A stretch of DNA of 64,000 nucleotides from Novosphingobium sp. AAP83 (GCF_001295795.1 NZ_LJHY01000022.1:248001-312000), one strand, 5' to 3'; shown: positions 35,801 through 44,944, counted from the first letter of the stretch. The notes: a model not told the origin generated them from the letters alone. Made by a program: numbers and translations.

Positions 35801-36393
35801 ACCTGTTGGGCGATGAACAATCGGGCCACATCAAGGAAGTAGGCTTCGAGCTCTACCAATCGATGCTAGAAGACGCGATCCTTGCGGCCAAGGCTGGTGA
35901 CATCTCTCTCGCACGCGAACGCGATGCGCTGAGCCCACAGATCACGGTCGATGCGCCGATCATGATCCCGGAAGATTACGTGCCTGATCTGGCTGTGCGC
36001 ATGGCGCTTTATCGCCGGATGAGCGATGCCGAAGGACCGGATGCCGTCGAGGCCCTCGCCGCCGAGATGATCGACCGCTTCGGCCCTCTGCCGCAACCGA
36101 CAACGAACCTGCTGCGCCTGATCGAAATCAAGCGTCAGGCCATCGAGGCCAACATCGCCAAGATCGATGTGGGGGCCAAGGGCGCGCTGGTCAGCTTCCA
36201 CAAGGACACCTTCCCCGATCCGATGGGGCTGATCGCCTATGTCGAGCGGTTGAACGGCATCGCCAAGCTGCGACCCGACAACAAGCTGGTCATCACCCGC
36301 GCTTGGGGCACCCCGGAAGGGCGGCTCAACGGCCTTGTGCAGATGACCAAGGGCCTTTCCGCCATTGCACGCCGCGCACGCAAAGCGGCCTAA
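32899..36393 (+). CDS. mfd: Transcription-repair coupling factor Mfd
   Basis: Removes stalled RNA polymerase and recruits UvrA. The 1164-residue protein has UvrB-like N-terminal domains (DFPAWDCLPFDRASPAMS; YAVRGSVFDIFPSG), the RNA-polymerase-interacting domain (LTPGDLVVHMDHGIGRYIGLE), and a RecG-like motor with LVCGDVGFGKTEVALRAAF, VVDEEQRFGVTHKEKL, LTATPIPRTLQMAM and QLYQLRGRVGRGKIRAY. A TRCF C-terminal domain follows. Its TAA overlaps the stop of the converging EAL gene at 36390-36393. Confidence 0.97.
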   Translation: MSDFNRILSATTPLTLASVARGAQPLVLADLARAAKGRTVFIAPDDAAMRAIADSAAFFAPDLEVIDFPAWDCLPFDRASPAMSVSAKRLAALQKLQHKRSGPQLLVTTINAVLQRVLTPFRIRESTRLLSPGAEIGRESLIALLQRQGYSRTDTVVDAGEYAVRGSVFDIFPSGLNHGLRLDFFGDELETLRLFDPNTQRSVQPVDTHLLLPASEALLDEDSIKRFRSRYREQFGATATGDPLYQAISEGRRLAGMEHWLPLFEDRLVTLFDHLAEDDLVLIDGSAAKATEQRIADILDYHQSRLDSSSKAPGSYRPLAETALYLTRDEIDRALLGWPVHRTTLFAEPESKSVIDFGFTSGHDFTPERAAATSGGTNIYEVAAKYLSALGTRGLKPIIAAYSTGSRSRLASLLAEAGKQVPLMADTWQEALGLAATGKPVAIVLPLEQGFANAELELLTEQDILGDRLVRRKKKRKDADAFLAELSALTPGDLVVHMDHGIGRYIGLEAIAVGDSPHDCVQLEYAGRDKLYIPVENLDVLSRYGSDAEGVSLDKLGGEAWQRRKARMRERILEMAGQLMATAAHRALREGAVLAVDSTSYGPFVDRFPWDETDDQERAIDDVLNDMASGKPMDRLVCGDVGFGKTEVALRAAFVAAMAGMQVAIVAPTTLLARQHYTNFVERFNGFPLEIGRLSRLVPAKEAAETKVGLANGTVDIVIGTHALLSKSIDFKRLGLVVVDEEQRFGVTHKEKLKELKADVHVLTLTATPIPRTLQMAMSGLRELSTIQTPPVDRLATRTYVMPWDDMVMREALLREHQRGGQSFIIVPRIADMADLEEWLRLNVPEVRFVTAHGQMSPTEVEDRMGAFYEKKYEVLLSTTIVESGIDIPSANTIVIHRADRFGLAQLYQLRGRVGRGKIRAYAYLTHSENMALSEVAEKRLKVLGDLDSLGAGFQLASHDLDLRGAGNLLGDEQSGHIKEVGFELYQSMLEDAILAAKAGDISLARERDALSPQITVDAPIMIPEDYVPDLAVRMALYRRMSDAEGPDAVEALAAEMIDRFGPLPQPTTNLLRLIEIKRQAIEANIAKIDVGAKGALVSFHKDTFPDPMGLIAYVERLNGIAKLRPDNKLVITRAWGTPEGRLNGLVQMTKGLSAIARRARKAA

Positions 36394-37682
36394 CGCAAAA
36401 GCGCTGCAATCTCGTCTGCGGCCATTGGCCCCGCGCGGAAGAAGCCTTGAAACGTATCGCAGCCTTCGTGTGCTAAGACCGCAAGCTGCGTTTCGCGTTC
36501 AATCCCTTCGACCACAACCTTCTGTCCCAGCGCCCGTGCCATTGCGATAATCGCCCGCAAGATCGCCCGGTCGCGTGGGTCTTGATCGATGTCGCGCGCC
36601 AGCGATCCATCAAGCTTGAGCGTGTCGATCGGCAAGGCCTTAAGGGTTTGAAAATTGGCATAGCCAGTGCCGAAATCATCGAGCGCAATCCGCATTCCCA
36701 ATCCGGCCAGTTCGCCCAGTACTTGCGCGGATCGGACAAAGTCAGCCACCAGAGCATGCTCGGTCACTTCCAGTGTCAGCAGCTTGGGCGCAAAGCCCGT
36801 GCGAGCAAGGAGCACACGAAAGTTTTCGGCAAATTCCTCATCACCCAGATCCTCGGCAGTGACGTTGAGCGATAGCGCCAAGGGCGGCTGCCATTCGGCC
36901 GCAATCGCCAAAGCACGCTTGGCAATATGGTGCGATAGCTGCGCAACATGATCACCCCGCTCGGCGATGGCAAACAAGGTTTCCGCGCCGATCCGCCCCA
37001 GTTGCGGGTGATCCCAGCGCGCCAATGCCTCAACCCCCGCCAAGGCTCCGGTGGAGACAGTATACTGCGGTTGAAACACCAGACCGATCTCGTTCCGGGC
37101 CATGGCTCCGATCAAATCGGCCTCAAGCCGCGCGGCACTGCGTCCGCGCGCGCGGTGTGATCCATCGGCCCATGACACGCGCTTTGCCGTCTGCTGCTGC
37201 AAAGATGATAGCGCCTGATCCAGCCTGTCGAGCATCGCCGCCCCACCCTCGCCCGGTTGCGCGCGCAACAGCGCCGTGCGCGGCGCCAGATGCAGCACAT
37301 CGCCGCGTATCGCCAAGGATCGTGCAACCGTGCGCGCGAAAGCTTCGGCAAGCCATTGCCAGCGCTCGCGGCTTATAGTTCCGGCGCTTGCCACCAGAAA
37401 ATCACCACCACTGACGCGCGCCACTAGCGCGTCCGGCCCCAGTTCTTCGGCAACGCAATCCCTGATCCGCCGCGCTATTTCCGCAAGCGCAAGATCGCCG
37501 CCCGCCTGCCCATAGGCCAGATTGACCGAGCGGAAGCGATGCAGCCCGATCAACATCGCATGGACAAAACCGTCCTGCCCGGCCTTTTCCAACCAGCCCA
37601 AAGCATCGGCCGCCTCCGGAAGACCGGTCAGGCGATCCCGGCTCGGAGTGGTTGGGGGCAATGCTTTTGGAAGTTCCGCCAT
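36390..37682 (-). CDS. Degenerate GGDEF - EAL cyclic-di-GMP phosphodiesterase
   Basis: Predicted soluble c-di-GMP phosphodiesterase of 430 residues from ATG 37680-37682. The GGDEF domain (about 17-175) has SGGDF (91-95) instead of GG(D/E)EF, so no cyclase activity is expected; it may bind GTP. The EAL domain (190-430) keeps E218-A-L, N273, E308, D335-D336 in LDDFGTG, K356, E392 in VEGIE and Q412, so hydrolysis is likely. No transmembrane segment or sensory domain is visible. It is divergent from nadK. A TTG at 37745 is a less likely start. Confidence 0.88.
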   Translation of the reverse strand: MAELPKALPPTTPSRDRLTGLPEAADALGWLEKAGQDGFVHAMLIGLHRFRSVNLAYGQAGGDLALAEIARRIRDCVAEELGPDALVARVSGGDFLVASAGTISRERWQWLAEAFARTVARSLAIRGDVLHLAPRTALLRAQPGEGGAAMLDRLDQALSSLQQQTAKRVSWADGSHRARGRSAARLEADLIGAMARNEIGLVFQPQYTVSTGALAGVEALARWDHPQLGRIGAETLFAIAERGDHVAQLSHHIAKRALAIAAEWQPPLALSLNVTAEDLGDEEFAENFRVLLARTGFAPKLLTLEVTEHALVADFVRSAQVLGELAGLGMRIALDDFGTGYANFQTLKALPIDTLKLDGSLARDIDQDPRDRAILRAIIAMARALGQKVVVEGIERETQLAVLAHEGCDTFQGFFRAGPMAADEIAALLR

Positions 37683-37822
37683 CCGCCATACATAGCGCGC
37701 AACCCTTGCCAAAGCGTAGCGCTGCGCAAAAACACTTCGCAGCAAAATGCATGATTGTGCATTGCGCGCATCACCTCGGCCTCATATCCAACACCGGTCT
37801 GTTTTTCCGGGGCCTGTTAAGT

Positions 37823-38602
37823 ATGTCTGAATTTGCGCGCCTTGCCCTGCTGGCCTCACCCACAGATCGCGCACAGGATGCCTATGAGGCTTTACTCCAA
37901 AGCCGCGAGTGGGTTGCGTTGGAAGATGCGCAAGCCGTCGTTGTCATTGGTGGCGATGGCTTCATGCTGCAAACGCTGCACGCGATGATCGACATGGATC
38001 ACATCATTCCGGCCTTTGGTCTCAATCTCGGGACTGTAGGCTTCCTGATGAACAAGTACCGGTCAAGCCGCTCCATCGATGAACGAATCGCCAAGGCGAC
38101 GAAGATCGCGATTTCACCGTTGCGGATGGTGGCCACCACCAATTCCGGGCAGGTCCATTCTGTCTGCGCGATCAACGAGGTTTCCCTGCTGCGCGAAACG
38201 CGCCAGACCGCGAAATTGGAAGTGAGTGTAAACGGCAAGGTCCGTATGCCCGAACTGGCATGCGATGGCGTGCTGGTGGCAACACCGGCAGGATCGACCG
38301 CCTACAACCTGTCAGCGAATGGGCCGATCCTGCCGCTATCGTCGAACATGCTGGCGCTCACCCCTATAAGTCCGTTTCGCCCCCGCCGCTGGCGCGGCGC
38401 AATCCTACCCGAGACATACGAGATCGTCTTCAAGGCGCTGGAATCGGTCAAGCGCCCGGTCCTTGTCGTGGCGGATCAGAAGGAAGTCCGCGATGTCCGC
38501 GAGGTGCGTGTGAAGGCTTGGCCGGAGCACCGCTTGACGCTGATGTTCGATCGCGGGCAAAGCCTGGAGGACCGTATCTTCGCCGAACAGTTCATGGTCT
38601 GA
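37823..38602 (+). CDS. nadK: NAD kinase
   Basis: Phosphorylates NAD to NADP. The 259-residue short form typical of alphaproteobacteria has VVVIGGDGFMLQTLH (GGDG motif), GLNLGTVGFLMNKY, CAINEVSLLRETRQTAKLEVSVNG and ACDGVLVATPAGSTAYNLSANGPI. The ATG at 37823-37825 begins MSEFARLALLASP. Confidence 0.94.
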   Translation: MSEFARLALLASPTDRAQDAYEALLQSREWVALEDAQAVVVIGGDGFMLQTLHAMIDMDHIIPAFGLNLGTVGFLMNKYRSSRSIDERIAKATKIAISPLRMVATTNSGQVHSVCAINEVSLLRETRQTAKLEVSVNGKVRMPELACDGVLVATPAGSTAYNLSANGPILPLSSNMLALTPISPFRPRRWRGAILPETYEIVFKALESVKRPVLVVADQKEVRDVREVRVKAWPEHRLTLMFDRGQSLEDRIFAEQFMV

Positions 38603-38681
38603 GAAAAATATGAAAACAGGTGCTTGCCAAACCGGAAACGCCTGTTATTAGCACGGCCCTGCCCCGGGCAACCGTGGCTGC

Positions 38682-38756
38682 TCCCTGATAGCTCAGCGGT
38701 AGAGTAGGTGACTGTTAATCACTTGGTCGTAGGTTCGAATCCTACTCAGGGAGCCA
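38682..38756 (+). tRNA. tRNA-Asn(GTT)
   Basis: TCCCTGA acceptor, D-loop AGCTCAGCGGTAGAGT, anticodon loop CTGTTAA (GTT), T-loop TTCGAAT, 3' TCAGGGAG with encoded CCA. 75 bases. Confidence 0.96.
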
Positions 38757-38783
38757 ATTTTTTCCTCTGGATGAGGATCGCGA

Positions 38784-38807
38784 GGGTCGCCGAAAGGCGG
38801 CCTTTTT
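38784..38807 (+). terminator. Rho-independent terminator after tRNA-Asn
   Basis: GGTCGCC (38785-38791), GAAA tetraloop, GGCGGCC (38796-38802), then TTTTT. Confidence 0.85.
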
Positions 38808-38839
38808 GCGTTTCGGTCCCTTTGCGTTTCGGTCTGGGC

Positions 38840-39163
38840 TCAGTGATAGCTGCGGATCGAACCGTTCAGGAACGCGTCGAGGACGGCCGGATGGAACGGT
38901 TGGGCAAAGCGGATGAAAGCGCGGAAGTCCTCGCTGGTTTCGACGATGGCTGCGCGCGCCTCAAGGCCCGGTAATGTTAGCCAAACTAGCGTACCGACCG
39001 GCGGGTTTTCCATGCCGTCGATCGCGGCAGCCGTGCAGGATAAGTCACACACGTTAACTTTCGTGCGCAAGATACCCCGGCGGTAGGATGCCTGGATTGG
39101 CGCAGCAATAGTGCTGCAAGGCGCTTGCTGGCGGGCATGATAAGCGTCACGATCAAGCCACAT
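38840..39163 (-). CDS. PilZ-domain protein
   Basis: The 107-residue single-domain protein has YRRGILRTKVNVCDLSCTAAAIDG and GTLVWLTLPGLEARAAIVETSEDFRAFIRFAQPFHPAVLDAFL, the beta-barrel pattern of PilZ. The c-di-GMP-binding RxxxR/(D/N)xSxxG signature is degenerate: DLSCTAAAIDG lacks the usual xxG spacing, so binding is uncertain. It lies 2.5 kb from the EAL gene on the same strand. It follows secA on that strand with 177 bases between. Confidence 0.8.
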   Translation of the reverse strand: MWLDRDAYHARQQAPCSTIAAPIQASYRRGILRTKVNVCDLSCTAAAIDGMENPPVGTLVWLTLPGLEARAAIVETSEDFRAFIRFAQPFHPAVLDAFLNGSIRSYH

Positions 39164-39214
39164 AATCCGTCTCCGGCCCTATGTTGGTGCTGGTAGGAAG
39201 GACGGTGTGTTAAC

Positions 39215-39239
39215 CAGCACTTATAGCCTGCCAGTGCTG
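39215..39239. terminator. Hairpin between secA and the PilZ gene
   Basis: CAGCACT (39215-39221) pairs with AGTGCTG (39233-39239). TTTT follows on the plus strand but not on the minus strand, where secA is read, so a termination role is doubtful. Confidence 0.3.
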
Positions 39240-39340
39240 TTTTGCGGGGCGCCTGCGTGTTCATACGTAACCCGCAAGGCAACGGCGCGGGAATTGCTCC
39301 GCGCGCCGCATCGTGTTGCGCCAGAATGCTGCCCTGCCGG

Positions 39341-42070
39341 TCAGGTGGCGACCCCGTGACAGTGCTTGTACTTCTGGCCCGAACCGCACGGGCATGGCGC
39401 GTTGCGGCTGATGCCCTGCCCCGCATAAGGATCGCCAATTGGCTCACCCAGTGTGAGAGAGCCTCCAGCTTGCGGTGGAAGCGCGCCAAACATTGCCGGT
39501 TGGGCGGGGATAGCGTCGTTCTCGCCGGTGAACGGATCGATATGACTGGTGAGGAAATCGGGCAATTCGGGAAGCTGGAATTCATCTGCCGGACGCATGC
39601 GGATTTCGCTGGTCATCAAGATGCGTGTCACGTCCTCGCGGATCGCATCGAGCATCTTTTCGAACAGACCGAAGGCTTCCTGCTTGTATTCGTTGATCGG
39701 CGTCTTTTGCGCATAAGCGCGCAAGAACACGACCTGACGCAGTGCATCGAGCGTGGCCAGATGCTCTTTCCAGTGATGGTCAAGCCGTTCGAGCAGGATT
39801 GACTTCTCAAGGCTCCGCCACGCCGCAGCATCAACCTCGGTGATCTTCGTGTCCATGTGCCCATCGGCCAGTGCCTGAACGCGCTCTTCGATCACATCGG
39901 GCTCGATAGCCTCTTCCTGAAGCCACTCGTCAATTGGAATTTCAAGGCCCAGAACATCGGCAACGCGCGCCTTCAGGCCTTCTACATTCCATTGTTCAGG
40001 ATAAGATCCCGGCGGGCAGGCATCAGCGACCAGCGCATTGACCGTATCATTGCGCATATCGGTGACGACATCGGCGACCGCTTCGGCATCCATGATATCG
40101 GCGCGCTGTTCGTAAATAACCTTGCGCTGGTCGTTCATCACATCATCGTATTCGACGACCTGCTTGCGGATGTCATAGTTGCGCGCTTCAACCTTCTTCT
40201 GCGCGGTCTCGATCGCCTTTGACAGCCACTTCGAGCCGATCGCTTCACCATCGGCGAGGTTGGAGTTCATCATCTTGGAAAACAGCGTGTCCGGCCCGAA
40301 AATACGCAGCAGATCATCCTCAAGGCAGAGGTAGAACTTGCTCATGCCCGGATCGCCCTGACGGCCAGAGCGCCCACGCAACTGGTTATCGATGCGGCGG
40401 CTTTCATGGCGCTCGGTGCCGATCACGCACAGACCACCAGCTTCCAGCACCTTGCGCTTGTCCTCGGCCACTTCGGCGCGGATCTTGGCAATGCCTGCAT
40501 CGCGTTCCGGCCCTTCGGGCACATCGCGCAACTCATCATCAATGCGGAATTCGATGTTGCCGCCAAGCTGGATGTCGGTGCCACGCCCGGCCATGTTGGT
40601 GGCGATGGTGACCGCGCCTAAACGCCCGGCCTGTGCCACGATACGGGCTTCCATTTCGTGGAAACGGGCGTTCAGCACATTATGCGTGACGCCTTCCTTG
40701 GTCAGGAATTCCGAGAGCAATTCGGACTTTTCGATAGAGACCGTGCCCACCAGCACCGGCTGGCCGATTTCATATTTTTCACGGATCAACTTGGCGATGG
40801 CCTGGAACTTGTCCGTCGTGTTCTTGTAGAACTCGTCCTCGTCATCAATGCGCAGCACTGGCACATTGGTGGGGATCGAGACGACATTCATCTTGTAAAT
40901 GTCGAAAAATTCCGGCGCTTCGGTCGCGGCGGTGCCCGTCATCCCTGAAATTTTGGGGTACATGCGGAAGTAGTTCTGGAACGTGATCGAGGCCATCGTC
41001 TGGTTTTCGGGCTCGATGTTCACGCCTTCCTTGGCTTCCACCGCCTGATGCAAGCCGTTGGACCAGCGCCGCCCGTCCATCATGCGGCCGGTGAATTCAT
41101 CAATGATGACGATCTTTTCGTCCTTCACGATATAATCGATATCGCGTTTGAACATCACGTTGGCTTTAAGCGCCTGGTCAAGATGATGGACAACCATCGT
41201 ATTCTCGACATCATAGAGGTTCGAACCTTCGAGCAATCCCGCTGTTTCCAGCGCACGCTCGACCCATTCGACGCCATCTTCAGTCAGCGAGATGTTCTTG
41301 GTCTTCTCGTCCGCCTCGTAAAGATCGGGCTGGATCGTTTTCACCACCGCATCGACCGACAGGTAAAGATCGCTCTTGTCGTCTGTCGGGCCGGAGATGA
41401 TCAGCGGAGTGCGCGCTTCATCGATCAGGATCGAATCCACCTCGTCGACAATCGCGAAATTGAACGGTTTGTGGACCATCTGATCGCGCGAATGCTTCAT
41501 GTTATCGCGCAGATAATCGAAGCCCAGCTCGTTATTGGTCGCGTAAGTGATGTCGCTTTCGTAGGCCTCGCGGCGGCGTTCCTCGTTCATGTTCGGAACG
41601 ATCACGCCCACGCTCAGGCCAAGGAAATTGTAGAGCACGCCCATCGTCTCGGCGTCGCGGCGGGCGAGATAATCGTTCACGGTCACCACGTGAACGCCCT
41701 TGCCCTCCAGCGCGTTGAGATAGACCGCCAGCGTCGCCACCAGCGTCTTGCCTTCGCCTGTACGCATTTCGGCAATTTCGCCCCGGTGCAGCACGATACC
41801 GCCGATCATCTGCACATCAAAGTGGCGCAAGCCCAACGTGCGGACCGAAGCCTCGCGCACGGTGGCAAAAGCCTCAGGCAGAAGATCGTCGAGCGCGGTC
41901 CCTTCGGCCAGCATCTGCCTGAACTTTAGCGTCTGCGCAGCCAGTTCTGTATCCGAAAGCGCCTGCATCGCGGGCTCAAAAGCGGCAATCTGGCGCACGA
42001 TCTTGTCGAGCGATTTAACGTAACGGTCGTTTGATGAACCAAAAAGCGCTTTGGCGATGGAACCGAACAT
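39341..42070 (-). CDS. secA: Preprotein translocase ATPase SecA
   Basis: Motor of the Sec pathway. The 909-residue protein has Walker [23 protein letters not shown] box [19 protein letters not shown], the preprotein cross-linking domain, [35 protein letters not shown], the helical scaffold/wing, and a C-terminal zinc finger ([17 protein letters not shown]) that binds SecB and phospholipid. ATG 42068-42070. It may be read through from the small secreted-protein gene upstream. Confidence 0.97.
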   Translation of the reverse strand: MFGSIAKALFGSSNDRYVKSLDKIVRQIAAFEPAMQALSDTELAAQTLKFRQMLAEGTALDDLLPEAFATVREASVRTLGLRHFDVQMIGGIVLHRGEIAEMRTGEGKTLVATLAVYLNALEGKGVHVVTVNDYLARRDAETMGVLYNFLGLSVGVIVPNMNEERRREAYESDITYATNNELGFDYLRDNMKHSRDQMVHKPFNFAIVDEVDSILIDEARTPLIISGPTDDKSDLYLSVDAVVKTIQPDLYEADEKTKNISLTEDGVEWVERALETAGLLEGSNLYDVENTMVVHHLDQALKANVMFKRDIDYIVKDEKIVIIDEFTGRMMDGRRWSNGLHQAVEAKEGVNIEPENQTMASITFQNYFRMYPKISGMTGTAATEAPEFFDIYKMNVVSIPTNVPVLRIDDEDEFYKNTTDKFQAIAKLIREKYEIGQPVLVGTVSIEKSELLSEFLTKEGVTHNVLNARFHEMEARIVAQAGRLGAVTIATNMAGRGTDIQLGGNIEFRIDDELRDVPEGPERDAGIAKIRAEVAEDKRKVLEAGGLCVIGTERHESRRIDNQLRGRSGRQGDPGMSKFYLCLEDDLLRIFGPDTLFSKMMNSNLADGEAIGSKWLSKAIETAQKKVEARNYDIRKQVVEYDDVMNDQRKVIYEQRADIMDAEAVADVVTDMRNDTVNALVADACPPGSYPEQWNVEGLKARVADVLGLEIPIDEWLQEEAIEPDVIEERVQALADGHMDTKITEVDAAAWRSLEKSILLERLDHHWKEHLATLDALRQVVFLRAYAQKTPINEYKQEAFGLFEKMLDAIREDVTRILMTSEIRMRPADEFQLPELPDFLTSHIDPFTGENDAIPAQPAMFGALPPQAGGSLTLGEPIGDPYAGQGISRNAPCPCGSGQKYKHCHGVAT

Positions 42071-42174
42071 GGGCGGAACAATCCTGTTGAATCAGAAGGA
42101 ATACAAACCAGCGCGCCAATCGGGCACCGGCGGGGGCATAAAGCTGCCAGATTAAAGTGAGGCTAAGACACGCG

Positions 42175-42441
42175 CTATTCGCGGGCGCGGTCGGTCAATT
42201 CGATGCCGCAGGCACGCACAAAGGCGGGCGCGGGTGGCCAGACCGTTTTGCGCGGGGCGCTGCTACGCCTTTGCGGAAGTGCGCCGCCGCGTTCGATACA
42301 GCGTTGTTGCCGGCGTTCGGCGGAGGCCGTTCCAGCGCCAACCACGCCTGTATTTGCAATCTCTGTGCGCGATGCGGCAAAGGCCACCTCTGGCAGCGAA
42401 AGGCCCGTAATTATGGCCAACAGAGCGAGCAAAATCCGCAT
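42175..42441 (-). CDS. Small secreted basic protein of unknown function
   Basis: The 88-residue product has a signal peptide (MRILLALLAIITGLSLPEVAFA, cut before ASRTE). The mature 66 residues are Arg-rich with two cysteines (QQRCIERGG and RACGIEL). No family recognised. Its ATG overlaps the stop of a 36-codon ORF in TAATG (42439-42443). It lies 104 bases upstream of secA on the same strand. Confidence 0.55.
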   Translation of the reverse strand: MRILLALLAIITGLSLPEVAFAASRTEIANTGVVGAGTASAERRQQRCIERGGALPQRRSSAPRKTVWPPAPAFVRACGIELTDRARE

Positions 42442-42551
42442 TACTGCTTCAGATAGGCATTCAAGCGCGTTTCGTCCATCTTGAAAACGCGCATTCTTGC
42501 CATGTCGTCACGGTTGAACCGCACTGCATGGCGCGCTAGGCGCAATGCCAT
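42441..42551 (-). CDS. Candidate micro-ORF coupled to the secreted protein gene
   Basis: A 36-residue frame reads MALRLARHAVRFNRDDMARM and ends DETRLNAYLKQ before TAA, and its stop overlaps the next ATG (TAATG). The most upstream ATG (42549-42551) overlaps the argJ ATG on the other strand, so the true start may be an internal Met (codons 16, 19 or 24). Composition looks protein-like (basic start, amphipathic end), but there is no recognised family. Confidence 0.35.
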   Translation of the reverse strand: MALRLARHAVRFNRDDMARMRVFKMDETRLNAYLKQ

Positions 42552-43776
42552 GTCAGACGCTGTATCTCCGCTCGCCTCGCCGTTCCCCGCGCTCCCCGCC
42601 ATTGCCGGAGCCACACCGCACGTGGTCCGTGCAGGCTATAAAGACTGGGGCCGGTGTGATCTTACCTATGTTGAAATGGCGCAAGGCACTGCGGTTGCAG
42701 GCGTTTTTACCCGTAATGTGTGCTGCTCGTCTGAAGTGGAACTGGGCCGCCAGAACATCGGCCAAGGCCGCGCCCGCGCGCTGGTGGTCAATGCTGGCAA
42801 CTCAAATGCCTTTACCGGCTATCGCGGGCGCGAAGCGGTGGAACAGATCATGGAGCAGGTTTCTGCCCATCTCGGTTGCGCAAAAGAGGAAGTTTTCGTC
42901 TCGTCCACCGGCGTCATCGGCGTGCCCTTGCCCAAGGACAAAGCGCGCGCCGGGGTTGAGGCCGCACTGCAAGCTGCGCCATGCTCATGGGAAGACGCGG
43001 CGCGCACCATCGGCACGACCGACACCTTTACCAAAGGCGCGACCGCCTCGGCCATGATCGGTGACACACGTGTCAACTTCAGCGCGATCATCAAGGGCAG
43101 CGGCATGATTGCGCCCGATATGGCCACGATGCTGGGCTATATCTTCACCGATGCCGCGGTTGATCCGGTGTTCCTGCAAGAATGCCTCTCTGCCGCCAAC
43201 ACGCGCACATTCTCGTGCATAACGGTCGATAGCGATACCTCGACCAGCGATACCGTGCTGGCCTTTGCCACCGGCGCAGCAGGCAATGCGCCCTTGACCG
43301 GTTTTGACAGCCCCGGCGCAGATGCCTTTGCTGCCGCCCTTGCCGCCATCTGCCGCCAGCTCGCGCACCTTGTCGTCAGGGACGGCGAAGGCGCGCAAAA
43401 GTTTATCGCGGTCAGTGTTTCGGGCGCGGTTTCGGACGAGAGCGCGCGCAAGGTCGGCCTTGCCATCGCCAACTCCCCCTTGGTCAAGACGGCCATCGCG
43501 GGCGAGGATGCCAATTGGGGCCGCGTTGTTATGGCGGTGGGCAAAGCAGGTGAACCGGCGGATCGTGATCGCCTCTCCATCGGCTTTGGCGGCATTTGGG
43601 CCGCGCGCAATGGTCAGCCCCTCACCGATTATGATGAAGCGCCGGTGACTGCGCACCTCAAAGGGCGTGACATCTCGCTGGAAGTCGACCTCGGCCTTGG
43701 CGATGGCTGCGCGACCGTGTGGACCTGCGATCTGACGCACGGATACATTTCGATCAACGCCGATTACCGTTCATGA
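42550..43776 (+). CDS. argJ: Bifunctional ornithine acetyltransferase / N-acetylglutamate synthase
   Basis: Recycles the acetyl group in arginine synthesis. The 408-residue protein is a self-cleaving Ntn-type enzyme; the cleavage region is KGSGMIAPDMATMLGY, with the threonine of MATML becoming the nucleophile. ALVVNAGNSNAFTG and VFVSSTGVIGVPLP are typical. The ATG at 42550-42552 (MSDAVSPLASPFPALPAIAG) fits family starts. The TGA overlaps the next gene's ATG. Confidence 0.95.
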   Translation: MSDAVSPLASPFPALPAIAGATPHVVRAGYKDWGRCDLTYVEMAQGTAVAGVFTRNVCCSSEVELGRQNIGQGRARALVVNAGNSNAFTGYRGREAVEQIMEQVSAHLGCAKEEVFVSSTGVIGVPLPKDKARAGVEAALQAAPCSWEDAARTIGTTDTFTKGATASAMIGDTRVNFSAIIKGSGMIAPDMATMLGYIFTDAAVDPVFLQECLSAANTRTFSCITVDSDTSTSDTVLAFATGAAGNAPLTGFDSPGADAFAAALAAICRQLAHLVVRDGEGAQKFIAVSVSGAVSDESARKVGLAIANSPLVKTAIAGEDANWGRVVMAVGKAGEPADRDRLSIGFGGIWAARNGQPLTDYDEAPVTAHLKGRDISLEVDLGLGDGCATVWTCDLTHGYISINADYRS

Positions 43777-44579
43777 CCCGCACCCTTGATACTGCCGTCG
43801 CCGCGCTGATGCGCGAAACGGCTGAAAAAACGCTGCTCAAGCATTACCGGAAACTCGGCCTTGGGGATGTGACCGACAAGGCGTCGAACGATGTGGTGAC
43901 CATTGCCGATACCGAGAGCGAAGTGATGCTCGCCGAAGGTCTGGCCAGAATCCTGCCCGAAGCGGCAATTGTCGGCGAAGAGGCAGCACACGCTGATCCG
44001 GCGATTTTTGAACGCCTGTCAGACAAGCTGTGCTGGATCATAGATCCCTTGGACGGCACCAACAATTACGCCGTCGGCAAGCCCCCGTTCGGTATTCTGC
44101 TAGCTTTGGCGGAAAAGGGCGAGACGGTTGCAGGCTGGATTTACGATCCGCTTTCGGGCCGCCTGTGCACCGCGCATCGCGGGCAAGGGGCATGGCTGAA
44201 CGGGGAGCGCTTCACGGCGCGGACCAGTGGGGCCGAAAAGCCCATCGCCGCAATCTCGCTGGTTTTCGTCGATCCGGTCAAACGCGCAGCCCTGCTTGAA
44301 CACATCGCCCCGCATTATACACTGGTCGACATCCCGCGCTGCGCGGCCGAGCAATACCCGCGCATCGGACTTGGTACCAACGACGTATCGCTGTTTGAAA
44401 AAACGCTGGCTTGGGATCACGCAGCGGGCGTGCTGTTCCTCAATGAATCCGGCGGAAAAGCCGCGCGCCCTGATGGCACGCCCTATCGCGTGGACCGTCA
44501 CCTTGAGCCCGGCCTTATCGGCGCATCAAGCCCGGCCCTGTTCGATGCAATGGCCGAACGTCTGGCGAAAATGGGATAA
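43773..44579 (+). CDS. Inositol monophosphatase family phosphatase
   Basis: Metal-dependent sugar/nucleotide phosphatase (268 residues). The metal site is complete: VGEEAAH, WIIDPLDGTNNYAVG and LAWDHAAGVLFLNESGGK. The ATG at 43773 overlaps the argJ stop in ATGA. Coupling to argJ hints at an amino-acid pathway role such as histidinol-phosphatase, but the motifs do not decide between that, CysQ-like or IMPase activity. It differs clearly from the SuhB-type gene at 10769. Confidence 0.85.
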   Translation: MTRTLDTAVAALMRETAEKTLLKHYRKLGLGDVTDKASNDVVTIADTESEVMLAEGLARILPEAAIVGEEAAHADPAIFERLSDKLCWIIDPLDGTNNYAVGKPPFGILLALAEKGETVAGWIYDPLSGRLCTAHRGQGAWLNGERFTARTSGAEKPIAAISLVFVDPVKRAALLEHIAPHYTLVDIPRCAAEQYPRIGLGTNDVSLFEKTLAWDHAAGVLFLNESGGKAARPDGTPYRVDRHLEPGLIGASSPALFDAMAERLAKMG

Positions 44580-44586
44580 TTGTAGG

Positions 44587-44617
44587 CCCCTCCTGCGAGT
44601 ACAGGAGGGGTTTCTTT
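44587..44617 (+). terminator. Rho-independent terminator of argJ-IMPase
   Basis: CCCCTCCTG (44587-44595) pairs with CAGGAGGGG (44602-44610), and TTTCTTT follows. It sits between the converging IMPase and trxA genes. Confidence 0.85.
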
Positions 44618-44623
44618 GAAAAC

Positions 44624-44944
44624 TTAAAGCACGCTTTCCAGCCAGCTCTTCAACTGGGTCTTCGGCGCAGCGCCCAGCTTCTGGGCGACCGGCTTGCCAT
44701 CCTTGAACAGGATCATCAGCGGGATCGACTGCACGCCAAACTGGCTGGCGGTGTCGGTGTTCTCCATGATGTCGACTTTGACGATCTCGACGCTGTCGGC
44801 CAGTTCGTTGGAAATTTCCTCAAGCGCGGGTGCGATCATCTTGCATGGGCCGCACCAATCCGCCCAAAAATCCACGAGTACGGGCTTGCTGCTGCCCAGC
44901 ACATCTGCGGCGAAGCTGGCGTCGGTTACGGCTTTGGTTGGCAT
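44624..44944 (-). CDS. trxA: Thioredoxin
   Basis: General disulfide reductant. The 106-residue protein has the active site DWCGPCK (C31, C34), IVKVDIMENTDTASQFGVQSIPLMILFKDG with the cis-Pro, and LKSWLESVL at the end. It is the last gene of the ahcY-to-trxA minus-strand block, 59 bases after addA. Confidence 0.97.
   Translation of the reverse strand: MPTKAVTDASFAADVLGSSKPVLVDFWADWCGPCKMIAPALEEISNELADSVEIVKVDIMENTDTASQFGVQSIPLMILFKDGKPVAQKLGAAPKTQLKSWLESVL

Noticed and set aside
39215-39239. Terminator of secA
   Set aside because: The T-run lies on the plus strand only, so it would not end minus-strand secA transcription; kept only as a low-confidence hairpin.
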